From: Pleodorina starrii
Lineage: Eukaryota; Chlorophyta; Chlorophyceae; Chlamydomonadales; Volvocaceae
DNA length: 64,000 nt
NCBI GenBank assembly: GCA_030267565.1
Contig: BRXU01000011.1
Location: forward strand, 1,602,501 to 1,666,500
Direction: 5' to 3'
Made by a program: the position numbers and the translations under genes
Part shown: one piece after another, positions 24,101-36,734 of the stretch
How positions within the stretch are numbered: the stretch's first letter is position 1
Layout of the letters: each line of letters starts with the position of its first letter
Notes under the pieces: generated by a model
Databases searched by the model: none
What the model saw: the letters and a program-made list of their open reading frames with translations, nothing else
What the model was told of the DNA's origin: nothing

Positions 24101-27100
24101 GCGGGGCCGACCGGGCTGGCGGCCTCACTTGGGCAAGACTGCCACGGGCCCAGCTCGGGCCCGGGGTCATATTCCGCCGTCAGTTTGCTGTCGTCAAGCC
24201 TTCGCGGCGGCGGAAGCGGCGTCAGTTTGGTTGGGCTCGACGGCCGGATAGGTGCGGTGGGAGGGGGCCGAACCAGCTTGGAGTGGCTGCGGGCCGCAGG
24301 GCAAGCTGGGGCGGCGGAGCCGCAGGCGCCGTCGGCTTTCCTGCAACCGCAGGCCGTTGCCGCTGCTGCTGCTGCTGCCGCTGGCGGGCAGCCACTGGCG
24401 GGCACGGCTGCTGACAACGGATCCTTGGGACCGATCGCCGCTGCTGCGGCTGCGGCTACGAGGTCGGCGCCAGCCGAGGCACCGCTGTCGCTGGCAGCGT
24501 CGCAATCAGAGCTGGAGTCGTCATCCTCAGGGGTGAGCCTGTACTTGACTGTGACTGAGGAAGGGGACGTGCGGGTGCGTCTGACCGCGATGCAGCTGCC
24601 GCTGGCATCGCAGCAGCCGCCGTCAGGCGCCCAGCGACAGTCCGGAGAAGAGGCCACGGGCGGCGCGGCGGCGGCGGCGGCGGCAGCAGCGGGGCCTGTG
24701 TCGCGGAAGGACACCCCTGCCGGCATCGAGAACGGCTACCTGGGGGATGTGGAGCGCGCCGCGAGGGCGGCGGCGGCGACGGCGGCGGCGACGGCAGCGA
24801 CGCCTGTACCGCAGCACCACCATGTCAGCCACCACTACCACTACACCCATGCCCAAGGCCACGGCCACTCGCGGCACGACCACCACCACGACCTCCTCCA
24901 CTCAGCGTCGGCGCCATTGCCATCGAGCGCCATCGACGCCGCCGCCGCGGCGGCGGCGGCGGACGCGGCGGCTTCCGGCGGCGCCACCACGGCCACTCGC
25001 CCGGCGACGGCGGCGCACGGCATCGAGCTGTCGCTGTGCGGCAGCCACCTGACGGCGTCGATGTCGTACGCCGAGGCGACCGTGCTCTTCCACGCGCACC
25101 GCGTTTCGGAGGACCTCTTCTTCTCTCGCGCTGAGCTCCTCGCTGGCGGCTCGGAGCTCGCGATCCGGCTCAGCAACGGCGTCATCTTCCTCTGCCAGCC
25201 CCTATCGTACAGCCTCCTGGGCCTCCTGGCCTTCGGCACGTGGCGCCTACCGCCGGGGACGCCCTGCTGGGCGCCTGACGGGGCGGACTCGACGGGAGCG
25301 AGCGAGGCGGCGGCAACGTCGGCGGCGGCGGCGGCGGCCGCCGCCATGCTGGCGGCGGCGGTGGCGCAGGGCGCCGGCGTCGCCGCGGCGGCGGCGGCCG
25401 CCGCACCAACCAACGGCACCGCTGGGGCCGCCTCCAGCGCTGCCACGACGCCGAAGAAGGGCCAGGCGGCGGCGGGGACGGGCACGGGCAGCTGGCGGCT
25501 GTGGATGTTCGGAACGCGCCGCGAGGGCGCCCGCGGGTCGGGGACAGGCGGCAGCACCAGCGGCGTCGCAGCGTCCATTGGCGGCCGTTCGCCGCCCCTG
25601 ACCAGCCCCATCGCGGAGCGGCAGGGCTCAATAGAGCACCGGACTGCCGGCACTGGCGCCGGCGCAGAGGCAGCACCGCCGCCGGCGCTGCCGCCCGCGT
25701 CCGCGGCGCTGCCGCCCGCACTGCCTTCCGCCTCGCAGGCGGAGGGCGGCGGCGGCGCAGCCGCCGCTGACGTGGCGGTGGCCGCCGCCGGCGGCGGCAA
25801 CGCCGCCGCAGCCGCAGCCGGCGGCACCTCGCGTGACGACAGCGGCAGGAGCGAGGGGTTCAATGTGGTCACCAAGAAGAGTCTGACGCCTAGTGTGGAG
25901 CAGCTGGCAGCGCTGCCGCTCAAGCACGGCCAGAACACGGTCATGTACAAGTAAGGGGGCACACCGGATCCTTGGGGCTGGCGGAATGCAATGATTAAGC
26001 TCGGCGGGTTGCGCGGGCCTGCGAGGCTCGCCTCGTCGTGGCGCCAGCTGTGCACGACCCGCGGGACCAGAGGGGGGTCCTGTCCTTGGCTGGTGGCCGA
26101 TTCAAAGTACGGGTGTTTACGAGATGGCCGTGCCCAGGAAGAAGAACACGCCATCGCTTCTCTGAAACCTGCGCCACATTCGCGCCAGTTGGCGCCCACT
26201 GCTGCATGCACGCCCCTCCCACACTCCGCAGTGCGACGAGGCGAGGCGAGTCCGGACTTCCATCTCCGCTTTTCACCATCGCCCTCCTCCGCCCTCCCCT
26301 CCCCGTCCTCGCTACCCAATCCGCGCAACCCAATCCTCGCTACCCCGTCTTCGCAACCCCAACGCTCGCGACCCAACCTACTTCAAATGCTACAAACCGC
26401 ACCGCCCTCGCAGGGTGGGCGGCAGCGAGCTCCGCGCCTACGTGTACTTCCTGCCCTGGCGCACGCGCATCGTCATCTCCGACATCGATGGCACCATCAC
26501 CAAGTCGGACGTGTTGGGCCACCTGCTGCCCGCCATGGGGCTGGACTGGTCGCATCCGGGCATTGCGCAGCTGCTCACAAACATACGACAGAACAACTAC
26601 CTGGTAGGGTGGGTGTCGGGGTGGGTGGATGGGTGGATATGTGGATGAATGGCTGGGTGGATGGGCAGTAGCGAAGCGGGGCAGGGCAGAGCGGGGTGGG
26701 CCAAGACGGGGTGAGGGAACCTGCGGACAGGGGAGTGTTAGAAGGGTACGTATGATGGGTGCGTTTTGCATGCACGACTCGGAACTACCGTAGTCCGCAT
26801 GCTCACACGGGCAGGCGGCGCCCATCTCCTGATGCCCTGTTCAACCTCCGACCGCCCATGCCCGCCAAGCTCACCCGCCTTACCCTGCCTTACCGCCCCG
26901 CCGCCATCAGATCATGTACCTGAGCTCCCGCTCCATCAGCCAGGCCAACATCACCCGCGACTTCATCAACACGCTGGTGCAGGGCGAGCACCGAATGCCG
27001 CTGGGGCCGGTCATCATCTCGCCGCACGGCCTGCTGCCGTCGCTGTACAGGTGCGCGGCTCGCACGGCGCTGCGGCGGCGTTGGGGACGGGCGCGCGGGG

Positions 27101-28943
27101 ACGGGCGCGTGGGCAGGTTTGCGGGATTTTGGGGCATTGCGCGCGGCGAGAGCTTGTGGGGCGCCGCCGGATGTACTGTGCATGAGAGCCTGTCCCCCCG
27201 CCGCGGCCCCTCTGCGCGAGCGGCAGGGAGATGATCCTCCGGCGGCCGCACGAGTTCAAGATCGCGACGCTGCAGGACATCCGGGCGCTCTTCCCGCCCG
27301 ACTGGAACCCCTTTTACGGCGGCTTCGGCAACCGAGACACGGACGAGATCAGCTACCGAGAGGTAGAGGGTGGGATGGCGAGGGGGAGGGGGATGGGCAG
27401 GTGGGAGCGGGCGCTGTAGGGGCCGGCAGGCGCAGCCGTCCCGTCAACGGGGGATGAGGACGGGAGCGGAGCTGGTTGCTTTCTCCAGCTGGTTCCTTTG
27501 TCAGTCGGTTTCGCACTGTGTGGAGAAGGAAGAGGGGAGGGGTGGAGCGGCGCAGGTTCCTGCCACACACGGGTGCTGGACACTGGATAGGGCCGACGTC
27601 GCGACGTCGCGAACGCGAAGCTTCAGGCGGCCTGCCCTCCACGGTTCTTTGGAGGAGGAGCGGGCGTGAGGGACTCTGGAGGAGTTTGGAGGGGCACCGA
27701 CCGGGTGGTGCCAGTGCTGGTGCCGGTGCGTGCGCACCAACAGGCAGGGTATGGCGCCTTGATGTGCGCCCGCCGCTCCATTCGCCACCCCTGCTCGCAC
27801 TCGCAGGTGGGCGTCCCGCCAGCCCGCATCTTCATTATCAACCCCCGAGGCGAGCTGCGCCAGCCCATCGACTCCGTGCCCCGGGAGTCCGCCGCGGCCG
27901 CAGCGGACGTCAAGGCGCAGAGCCCGGAGGACGCCGCTTCCGACGGCGGCAACAGCAGCGGCGGCGCCGATCCGTCGTCCGACGCCGCGGCGCCGCCGCA
28001 GGCGGTGCTGTCGCCGACCGCTTCGTCGGCCGCGCCTGCCAGCAGTGGGATCCGGGAGAGCTCCAGTCGCAGCGTCAGCCCGGCGCCGGCCGCCGCCGCA
28101 GGTGCCGCTGCGCTGCCGGGACGGGAGGCTTCCAGCCGCAGCGTCGGAGCCGCAGGCTCCGTCGGCCGCCGCGCCAGCGGCTCCGCCGCCGCCACCGCCG
28201 CCGCCGGCACGGTGGCCCTCTCGACGCTGTCCGCCATCAACGAGTTCGTGCACGACATCTTCCCGCCGCTTCGCGACGGCGAGCGGATGCCCTCGTCTGA
28301 GGACGAGGATGGGCGCGGTGACAGGTCGGAAGCCGCCGGCGGAAGCGGCGATGAAGGGACGCACGAAGGCGAGGCGAGGGGATCCGCCGCTCGCCAACGG
28401 CGCTCCGGGAGCGTTGAGAGCGGGGAGGGCGGGGCGGGCGAAGGGGCGGACCTGCGGCCAGGCGGCGAGGGCGGCTCCAGCGGCGCCGTCGTGTGCATTG
28501 CCAGGCGTGAGGCGGGGAACAGCCCTGGAGTGCACTGCCCGTCGGGGCCGCCCACCGCCGCTGTCACGCCGCGGAGCGCCGCCTCGCCCCGGGGCAGTCG
28601 GGCGCCATCCTCCGTTGCATCGGAGCCGGACAGCGCCCCCGCCGTGGCAGCCGCCCCTGCCGTGCCGTCGGGTGCCTTCTCGGCGGCTGTCGACACGGAA
28701 GATGGAGCGCCGGCGCGCTCAGCTTCCCCAGCCTCATGCTTGGCTGGCGAGCAGCCGGGCGGCGTGGTAGTGGGGAAGAGCGGCGTCGAGCGCGGAATAG
28801 GCGAGTCTGGATGTGCGGGACAGCCGGCTGCTCGCGGCGGCGCTTGCAGCGGCGGCGACGGCGGCGGGGGCAGCCCGAGCGGCCTCCCGGGGCCGAACGT
28901 AGTGGATGAGGTGGTGGCGACGGCGGTTCCGTTGCCCGCGTAA
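21164..28943 (+). CDS. PAH1: lipin-type phosphatidate phosphatase, ~11 exons
   Basis: A Mg-dependent phosphatidate phosphatase converting phosphatidate to diacylglycerol for storage and membrane lipid synthesis. Exons in phase: to 21389, 21468-21530, 21609-21689, 22039-22224, 22594-22736, 23177-25950, 26414-26603, 26911-27050, 27227-27362, 27807-28943. The N-LIP domain reads [30 protein letters not shown] and [11 protein letters not shown]. The catalytic LNS2 domain contains [10 protein letters not shown] (DxDxT; first Asp at 26481-26483), then LPLGP-like [42 protein letters not shown] and [12 protein letters not shown]. Between the domains exon 23177-25950 encodes about 900 residues of low complexity (Ala, Gly, Gln, and a His-rich stretch near 24825-24895). 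The last exon adds a similar tail. The start codon is unsettled: 21164 is the earliest in-frame candidate but is not typical of lipins, and a small upstream exon is possible. Confidence 0.9.
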
Positions 28944-29233
28944 GGAGGCGGCGGTGCAACGGCCGCGCACGCTGGACGCTGCATCGCTAGGTGCCCGCGG
29001 CCGCCGCCACAGTGGGCGCGTCGAGCCATGCATTCAGGAGCCATCCAGTGGCCGTGCTAGGCTTCGGTGAGCTTTGGTGCTTACTTGCCCAGGCAGCATC
29101 CAGTGCTACGCATAGTGCCGCCTTTGCAGCGGCGGCAACGGAGACGGAGGTGGCGGCACCGCGGACGTCCTGTCCTGGCCCCTCGTTAGGTTTGCCAACT
29201 GCTGCGCTCAACGCACCCACACACCGTCTCGAC

Positions 29234-29238
29234 TGTAA
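29234..29238 (+). terminator. TGTAA polyadenylation signal of lipin gene
   Basis: TGTAA about 290 bases after the lipin stop codon, in the position expected for the polyadenylation signal. Confidence 0.55.
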
Positions 29239-29299
29239 CGGGCCCCAGGGCGCCGTGTTTTGTACTACCGCCGTATGTACCACCGCTCAACGTTTTTAA

Positions 29300-31725
29300 G
29301 ATGTGCGCGATGCAGAGGAATCGCATAGCCCGGAACGCGGCTGTCGCTGCATGGTGTTGGCCGGATCGAGTTGGCCACTGGAGGGCGGCGGCGGCGGCGG
29401 CTGGTGGGAATCGGCTCCCATGCGCGCCGCCTGGGCCTTTGGGAGGAGCCCCTGTGTGCCAGCCGTGCGTTGTTGTTAGGGGGTTTGCGCCAAGGAATAG
29501 CAGGTCGTGAGCTGCACTGATAGTATGGTATATTAGAGTGCACCGTGTTGTGTCGAAGGCTGCAGAGGGTTTCGAGTGTCTCGGTGGCCAGCGGGAAGGC
29601 CGTTTTACTGGCCGACTGGGGCCACTGGTCGAGTGAGGTTGAGAGCAGCGGTCCGGCATCGGGCGGGCCGCCGCACGTGCTCCGATCCGGGTGAGTCAGG
29701 CTTAGTGCGCTTGCTGCTGGATGCGGAGGAGCCGCTCACCGCCCCACCACGGGACACGAGGCGCCCTCGTCGCGGAGGCGAGAGGCGGTGGCTTCTGCAG
29801 AACGCGTTTGTGTGTGTTTGTTTGTCAGTGCGACCGTGAATGTGTGTTTTGTCAGCAGAGCGGTGTGTTTCAGTGCATGAAGAGGTGGAGTTTTCCCCCG
29901 AAGCAGATCCGGTTCGCCGTGGCACGAGTGTGCCGAGTGCTTCAGCGCGCTGGTGGTGCTTTTCATGCGGTTTGCTTGTACATCGCCTGTGTGCGTTATT
30001 GCTACACCTCGAGTTGCGTTACACCTTTCAGGGGCAACGCAACCCTTTTGAAGGTGTAACGAGTCCATACGAGCCGCAGGCCCAGGGGCCGGACAAAGGC
30101 AGCCGCCTTCTGTAGCGGGACGCCGCGCGCCGCCGCCTAGCGGGGCATGGTTTAACCTTCTCTCTGTTCATGCCGTGCTGTTGTGACCGATCGGTCTGTC
30201 GGCGAAAATCGGTCACCTGGTGCATTGTCGTGTGTGTGCGGCTTGTGGCGCCTTTGGCGCCGCGGGCTGTTCAGTGCGCTGCGGAGGTGCCGCGTTCGGT
30301 GATCGCCTGTGTTTGTATCGTGTGGGTCCGTTGCGGGTCCGTCCTGCCATCTGTCGTTACATGGCGAGGCCGCTTACGGTACATCTCTGGCCTTTGAGCG
30401 TAGGCACAGGAGTAGTACAGAGGCCGTTTGCGCTAACACGTAGTACGCGTGTCGCTTTAGGTGGCTAGTATGAACGGGCGCCACCGGCGTCCTGGGGGAC
30501 AGAACACGGCCAGGAGCCGTGAGGAGGCCGGATGCTGTTGCAAGTGCTTGCGCGGCTGTAAGCCTCGGCTTGGGCGCCGTGGCAGTGATGGGGCCCGGGG
30601 GGTTGTCCGTTTTGCTCGGTGTGTTTCGTATGGCAGCACGGTGCATGGAAGGGGGGGAGCTTGAGCCAGCAGCAGTGGGCGGTTAGGTGACCACCATACG
30701 GCTATGTGCTGTTTGCCGAGGGGCGGGCTCCGGCGCTTGAGCGGGGACGCCGGTTTTGCCGGCGGCGAGAGTGCTGCTGCTCATGGTATGACGTTAGGAT
30801 CTCCGTTTTCCAAAGTAGACGCCCAAGAGGGTCATGTTCTTGGCTCCCCGTGAGGACTAGCGTTCGGGCGCACGTGTCAAGTGTGGCGCGTGCATGGACG
30901 TGCGGGGAATATGCCGCAGTCAGTCGCGCACCAGCGTGTAGTTGGGCAGGAGAGGCGCGTGGGGGAGTTTGGAGGGGAACGTTTGACTTGGCCTGCGAAA
31001 GGACGAGTGATTGCGCGGCAGGCGTTGCCATGCGGCAATAGGTCTTTGGTTCCAGGTGTACACCAAATATGCAGGCGCCGTCGTTGTGCCAGCTGCCAGG
31101 TAGTGCCTTGTCCCTTGCGATGCTGCGAGATACTCGTGTCAACCGAGTAGGATTGTTAGTACATATGATGTAAACCCGGTATACGGACGCAGCAGAAGTG
31201 ACTTGTTCAGCAAATGTATTGTAACTCTACTGTACGGAAGCCCAGCTCCACCCTCACGTGGCCGTGGCGGCGACGGGCGGTCAAGCATCCCATCTACCGG
31301 ATATGCCAATCGGGTAGCACGCAACGAGACGGTGGATTTGCGCAAGGCGGTCCCGTGGGTCCCCAGCTAGATCGCGAATCCCATAATCTACTGGCCGATG
31401 GATGCACAAAAGATGTAACAATACCGGTACATGTAATTACTCATCTTCGACTCAAGCTGCCGCGTATATAGTGTGTCATGTGAGGATTTAGCCGTACTCG
31501 GCACCCTTAAGCGCCTGCGCGGGAACGGTGCTTCAACCCTTTCGGCCTGCCACTAGAGAGCGCCGTTGGCTAGCTGGAAGGGTGCACATTATGTGTGCTT
31601 GACACCTGGTAGGCGATACACGGCGCTACAGATTAAAACTAACGCAACCTCCCTGCCAAGGATGGGCCTTTGCTATAATGCGCTCGCATGATATGAAGGG
31701 GCTTACCTTCTGAAGGAGCAAAGAC
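29300..31725. other. 2.4 kb without a recognisable gene
   Basis: Both strands carry only short frames without family resemblance. Base composition is less GC-biased and richer in TG/GTG runs than the genes on either side. The region holds a small hairpin (30017-30061). It could be a long 3' flank, an unrecognised non-coding transcript or an old mobile-element remnant. The sequence does not decide between these. Confidence 0.4.
30017..30061. repeat. 11-bp stem hairpin with nested alternative pairing
   Basis: CGTTACACCTT pairs with AAGGTGTAACG across a 23-base loop. A second 7-bp pairing (TTGCGTT with AACGCAA) overlaps it, so two mutually exclusive stems are possible. Function unknown. Confidence 0.6.
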
Positions 31726-34700
31726 ATGCTGGAGCCGCTTGCTGGGCCGGTGGCAAACCTCTTTGAGCTCCTCGCTGAGGCGCCAGTAGCATGGCTGCCC
31801 GAAAGTGAGGCGCGCGCAGCGCATGCGGAGAACTCCCCTGGGAGTCCGGTCCTGGAGGAGCTGACGCAGCAGCTAACACATGCGGTCGCGACGACCCTAA
31901 TTCCTCCTGGAGAGGAGGAAGAACCCGCCTCAACACCAGGTGCGCTTTCGCTCTTTTCGCAACTGCGCCTTACATCAAGGCCTGCTGAAATGATTACCAC
32001 AACAGGAAATTTTAGAAAAAACATCGGTTCCTGGCACAGCAAGATCCGTTGGAAATTTCAATCCTGCCACCGTTTGAAACGCAGCCGCGACTGGGGATGG
32101 ATCTGTCGAAGGGGAAAGAGAGCAGCTCCAGGACCTGCACCTCGCGCCCGCCACAGCCCTGGAGCCTGGACAATTGCCCACCTCCGGACAACCCTCCGTC
32201 TCCCACCGCCTTCCTGCACCGGCCGCCCAGCCGGCGGCCGCGCCGGCGCACGCCTCCGCGCCGTCGGGAGAGCACCACGTGCGCGGTGGCGATGTGGGTC
32301 GGCCACCTCGCCACCTCATCGGCGCCTGTAGCGTCGTGGCAGTGGTCCCCAAAGCCCTCGCGAAGGCGCGGCTGGGTGCGTTGCGCCAGGCGGCCGCGGC
32401 CGCCGCCGCGGGCGACGACCAGCAAGACCAGCAGCAGCAGCAGCAGCGGGTGCTGCAGCGGCCGTGGGAGGACTTTGAGCTCTGCTGGTACGCACAGGCC
32501 GCCGTGGTGTGCCAGCCGGAGGCACCAGCGGGTGCTGCGACGGAGCAAGCGGCGACGGCGGGAGGGTGTGCAGGCGGTCGGAGGCGCGGACGGCGTGGGG
32601 CTGGCGCTTCTGACACCAGGGGCGGCGACGGCGGGGAGGAGGATGCAGTCGCGGGCAACGGCGATGGCGGCGGTGGCACGTCAGCCGGCGGCGGCGGCGG
32701 TGGGGCATCTCGAATGGCGCGCCTGTGCTTCGCGCAGCAGGGGGCGCCTGCGGGGATTTCTGAGCCGGCGGAGCGGGGCGTGAGAAGAGGTGGGGTAGGA
32801 AGGGCGGTCGCTGGGCAGGGCAGGGAGATGATCGGCAGGCGGGCTTGGGGGAAGATGGTCAGGCGAGGGTCGCGCAGCCATCCGACGGAGCTGCATCAGT
32901 CAAAACTTGTTCGGGGCGGCCCCGCCGCGGGGTCAAACATCACACCACGACGCATGGGCAACATGGCCCGACCCGCACGAGTTGTCCGCGCCCTGCACGG
33001 TCGGTTGAGGTTAAGCCCCGCGGGCGCTGTTGCGGGGCCTTGCGGGGTCGGGGACGGACCGCACCCGACCCGGGCTACGGCGGAGGGGCAGGGTGCACCC
33101 CATCCCACATCCTTCTCGACCCACATCCGAATCCAGCCCGACCCACATCAAGCAAGCTTCAGGTGTGAACCCACATCGGGAATTTAGACATGTTGACCCA
33201 CATGGACTCGCAGCCTGACGAACCCCAGCCACCTGGGCTCATGCGTTTGCCCGGCCTTCCAAACACCGTGCCTCATGCCCATCGCACGCACCCCGATCCC
33301 GACGACGCCGTCCCACTGCTTGCGAAACCTCTGCTGCTGAGTCCTCCTGCTGTGCGCTGTGCGTCCCGCCGTACTCGTCTCGCCGATGCGCAGCCGCATG
33401 GGACGAGTACGGCATGAAGCTGCAGGAGCTGTCCTGCGGGAGCGACGGGCGGGGTGAGTGGGGGCGCGGGCTGGGACTGCGGCTGGCTGCGACTGGGGCT
33501 GCAGAGCCTGAGACTGGGGAGAAACCGTACCTCAAGAAAAAAAACAGGGCGCTGAGGCGCGCGAGGGGGGGAGACGGGAGGCGGCCGACCGGAAAACCTG
33601 CGGCTGGCGCGCGGGAGCGCGGCTCCCGAGGACCTCCTGGTGTCGGAACTCGGAAGGCAAGTGCAAGCGTCCACGAGGGGAGGGTCTGAGAAGAAGTGGT
33701 GAGATGCTTCGGGCCTCACCGCGTCCGCACCTCGGATCGAGCGTGCCCGCGCGTCCTTGTCCTGTTCCCGATCCCCCGGCCCCTCACGCCGCGCATGTTA
33801 CCGGCACGGCTGAAGCCACCTGCTGCCCTTGGTGCCGCTCTCCAGGCGTGCTGTTGTATGGCCACACCAACGGCCTCCAGTCCGGCGATGCTCCCCCCTG
33901 GAGCCTGACCCACTTGGTGCTGGGCCTCTTTCTGGATACGAGGCCGCTGCAAGGTGCGGCTAACGAGAGGAAGGAGAGACGAGACGCCGTCAGGGACCCC
34001 GGGAGGGAACGGTTTAGGGTCGTCAGCGACTGTTTTTTCCTGCGCTTGACTTGCAAGCCGGCTGTGTGGGCATGGGCGCGGGCGTTACGGCAGTGAAAGC
34101 CAGCGAAGCGACGCCGAGGCGATGACCGGCCAGGATTCAGATCTAGATCTAGGTCTAGATCTACATCTCGCGCCACCGACAGCACGTGCTTCCCAAAATC
34201 CCATCGCCATGCGCTGGGGCTCGGGAGAGTCTCTGTGAACGCCCCTGTGAAGTGGGATGATGGCGGTGGTGCTGCTGCCTCCCTGCCTCCCTCCGTTCTC
34301 GCAGCCCTGGAGGCCCAGTTGGCGTTGCTGGGGGACTACCGGCCGCTGCCGCGCCGCCTGGCCCAGCTGGCACCTGCACTGGAGGCGCAGGTACGGCGGG
34401 CAGGGGTCGGGAAGAAAGAAAATGCGGTACCGCAGCGGTGGGACGGGGACTGGGTTGGGGTGCTGCGTTGGGATGCAGGTCAGGGGGCCAGTCGCTGGCT
34501 GCGAGGGGGGAACGTGTGTGCCGGTTCGATGGGTGTTTGGGGTGGCAGGCGGGTAGCGCGGCTGTGCGGCTGTAGCTGAAGTATATGTAGCATCGAGCCA
34601 TATGCGAAAGCACGCCCCTGTGCAGCCCCCGCCACGCATGCGGCACCTGATTCCCGCCCGCCCCCCCTTCAGCACCATATCTCTCATTGAACGATGCATA

Positions 34701-36248
34701 TTCTGTCTTTTCCCGTGCCTAGCCGACCTTTCGCGTGTGTCGGTCTGCAGCTGGTGCGCGCGGCGGTCGCAGGTGCGCTGGCGGAGGCCAAGGCGCAGCT
34801 CCACGCCGCCGTAGCGACCCACGGGTCGGTGGCGGGTGGCGGCGGCGGCGGCGGCGGGGATGCCTTCCAGACCGGCAGCTTCCTGATGGGCCGTCTGGAG
34901 ACTCGACTCAATGTGGCGGTGCCGGTGGTGGCGGATGCGCTGGCGTCCATCATCCGGTGAGAGCGGCGCGCTGGGGGGGGGGAAGTTGCGTCGTTGCAGG
35001 CATCGGCTTTGCATCGGGTTCGCAATGATGTTCAGTCGATGCATCGGGTTTACATCGGCTTTGCATCATTGCGAATGGAATAGGCCGGTGGGGCCGGTGG
35101 GGCCGTTTCGCGCTGCCGCACAGCAGCAGTCGCCGCTCGACGTCGTGCGGCGCAAGCGTGTGGTGCTCCCGAAGCCCGGAGCGCCCCTAGGAGGAAGGAA
35201 TGTGGATATGTGGACTACTCCCGGTCTGAAGCGCGCGCTGCACCCACCCTTTCGCCCGCTCCCCTTCCTCCCCGCCGAGCCGATTCGCAGACGGGCCTAC
35301 AACCCCAACCTGGCGCCCTACGCATGCCGCCTGCTGGACTGCCAGGCGGGCGCCCTCGCCGATGCTCTGTACGGCAAACTGTACGACAACATCACGGAGG
35401 CCGCCGCCGCGCAGGAGGTCGCCAAGGCGCGGCGCAAGCGTGGCCGCGGCGGCGATGCCGCCGGCGACGGCGACGGTGGCGGTGACGGTGACGCCGCGGC
35501 GGCAGAAGATGACGGCGCGGTCGACAGCCGGCCCCAGCAGCCGCAGGGCCCGGTGATTACGGGGCACGGCGAGTTTCTGATACTCGAGGGTGATGTGGGC
35601 GAGGAGGGAGAGGCAGCGGAGGAGGATTGGGGCTGGGAGGGATGCGGCGGCGGTGGTGACGAGGATGGCGTGGCGCAGCGCGGCGGGTTGGCGACCCACG
35701 GGTCAGCCTGGGGCGAGTACGGCATGGGCGCGGCGGGCGAGGGCGGCGGATGGGCGGGTGACGAGCGGGAACCTTATGGCGCGGAGGAGGAGCGCGACGC
35801 GGCGGAGGTTGAGGCGGAGGCGGAGGCGGAGTGGGCCGCTTGGGCAGGTGCGGGAGAGGAGGGTTGGGGGCCGGAGGAGGCGGCCGAAATGGAGGCCGCA
35901 GCGGCTGGCTTGGGGTCTGCACCCGCCGTAACGCGGCGTGGCGCGGCGGGGCTGTGTGGCTCCCGGAGCCGCACGTGGGACCCCGTTGCGGCTGCGGCTG
36001 TTGCCTGCTCCCAGGCCGCGCGCGGCGGTGGCGGCGGCGGCGGCGAGTGCGCTCCAGTACAAGATCGCAGCCGCTGGCCATCGCAGCGGCAGCAGCAGCA
36101 GCAGCAGCAGCAACATCATCCGCAGCAGCAGCGGCCGAAGCACGCGGTGGCGGCGGTGGGTGCGTTGTTGGGTGTGCAGCCTCTGCGCACGGTGGTGGTG
36201 GCGGAGGGTGGGGACGGTGAGGACGACGATGACGACTGGGCATTCTGA
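31726..36248 (+). CDS. unidentified multi-exon protein
   Basis: I do not recognise the family. Exons: 31726-31939, 32085 to about 32.5 kb (donor unresolved; a phase-1 donor near 32530 would fit), 33394-33453, 33846-33953, 34305-34390, 34751-34956, 35291-36248. The phases otherwise agree, which argues for a real gene. It starts MLEPLAGPVANLFELL. The middle contains RPWEDFELCWYAQ, WDEYGMKLQELSC, GVLLYGHTNGLQSG and WSLTHLVLGLFLDTRPL, which look like a folded helical domain. A helical region follows (ALEAQLALLGDYRPLPRRLA, MGRLETRLNVAVPVVADALA), then YNPNLAPYACRLLDCQ. The C-terminal 300 residues are acidic (Glu/Asp/Gly-rich) with a Gln run and end DDDDDWAF. No membrane segment or catalytic motif was seen. 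Confidence 0.6.
34138..34163. repeat. short AGATCT-type tandem repeat
   Basis: About four imperfect units of AGATCT (AGATCTAGATCTAGGTCTAG) lie in the intron before exon 5 of the unidentified gene. The palindromic unit makes the tract self-complementary. It is notable only as a local A+T island. Confidence 0.7.
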
Positions 36249-36583
36249 GCCCCTGGAGATTGAGCGCAAAGTGTGCGCGTTAGCGTAAGGTAAGACCTTT
36301 ACATACATCCTGCCCGTCACACCAGCCAAGCAGCCCACACGGCCCACAAAACCCCAAGTGCGAGCTGCGAGGGGTGTGGGGATGGGGGCGGGCAGCGAGG
36401 ACGCCGGCATGGCCTGTTTTGGCCATGTTGCGTCTCTGGTCGGCGGGGCCCGTCCTCCCCCCTGCTACCGTATCTGGGCTTTTGGCCGCGGCAGTGTCAA
36501 GTGGGGTAGATGTGACTGTGATACCTTGATGCATTAGCATGAAGAATTGTACAACAGTTCATTCTTGGCCTGCTACGGCAGGT

Positions 36584-36734
36584 TGTTATGAATGGAGCGG
36601 ACGGTTACTCAGGCATTCCAACGGTCGAGTCTCTCTCTCTGAGACCATACAAACACCACTGCGAAGATCCTAAGATCGCCGTACAGGCCTCCGAAGCCAC
36701 AGCGTAGCAAGGCTGAACAACCTTTTCCGCAACA
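36584..36734 (-). repeat. 3' LTR of copia element
   Basis: 151 bp with TG...CA ends, flanked on the left by CAGGT. It shares blocks such as GAGACCATACAAACACCACT and CGTAGCAAGGCTGAACAA with the other LTR but lacks about 15 bp present there. Confidence 0.88.

Noticed and set aside
24841..26376. 511-codon minus-strand ORF opposite the lipin linker
   Set aside because: It mirrors the GC-rich Ala/Gly codons of the sense strand. Its translation is low complexity and it crosses a lipin intron.
27623..29044. 473-codon minus-strand ORF opposite the lipin last exon
   Set aside because: It is the antisense shadow of a low-complexity exon, without motifs.
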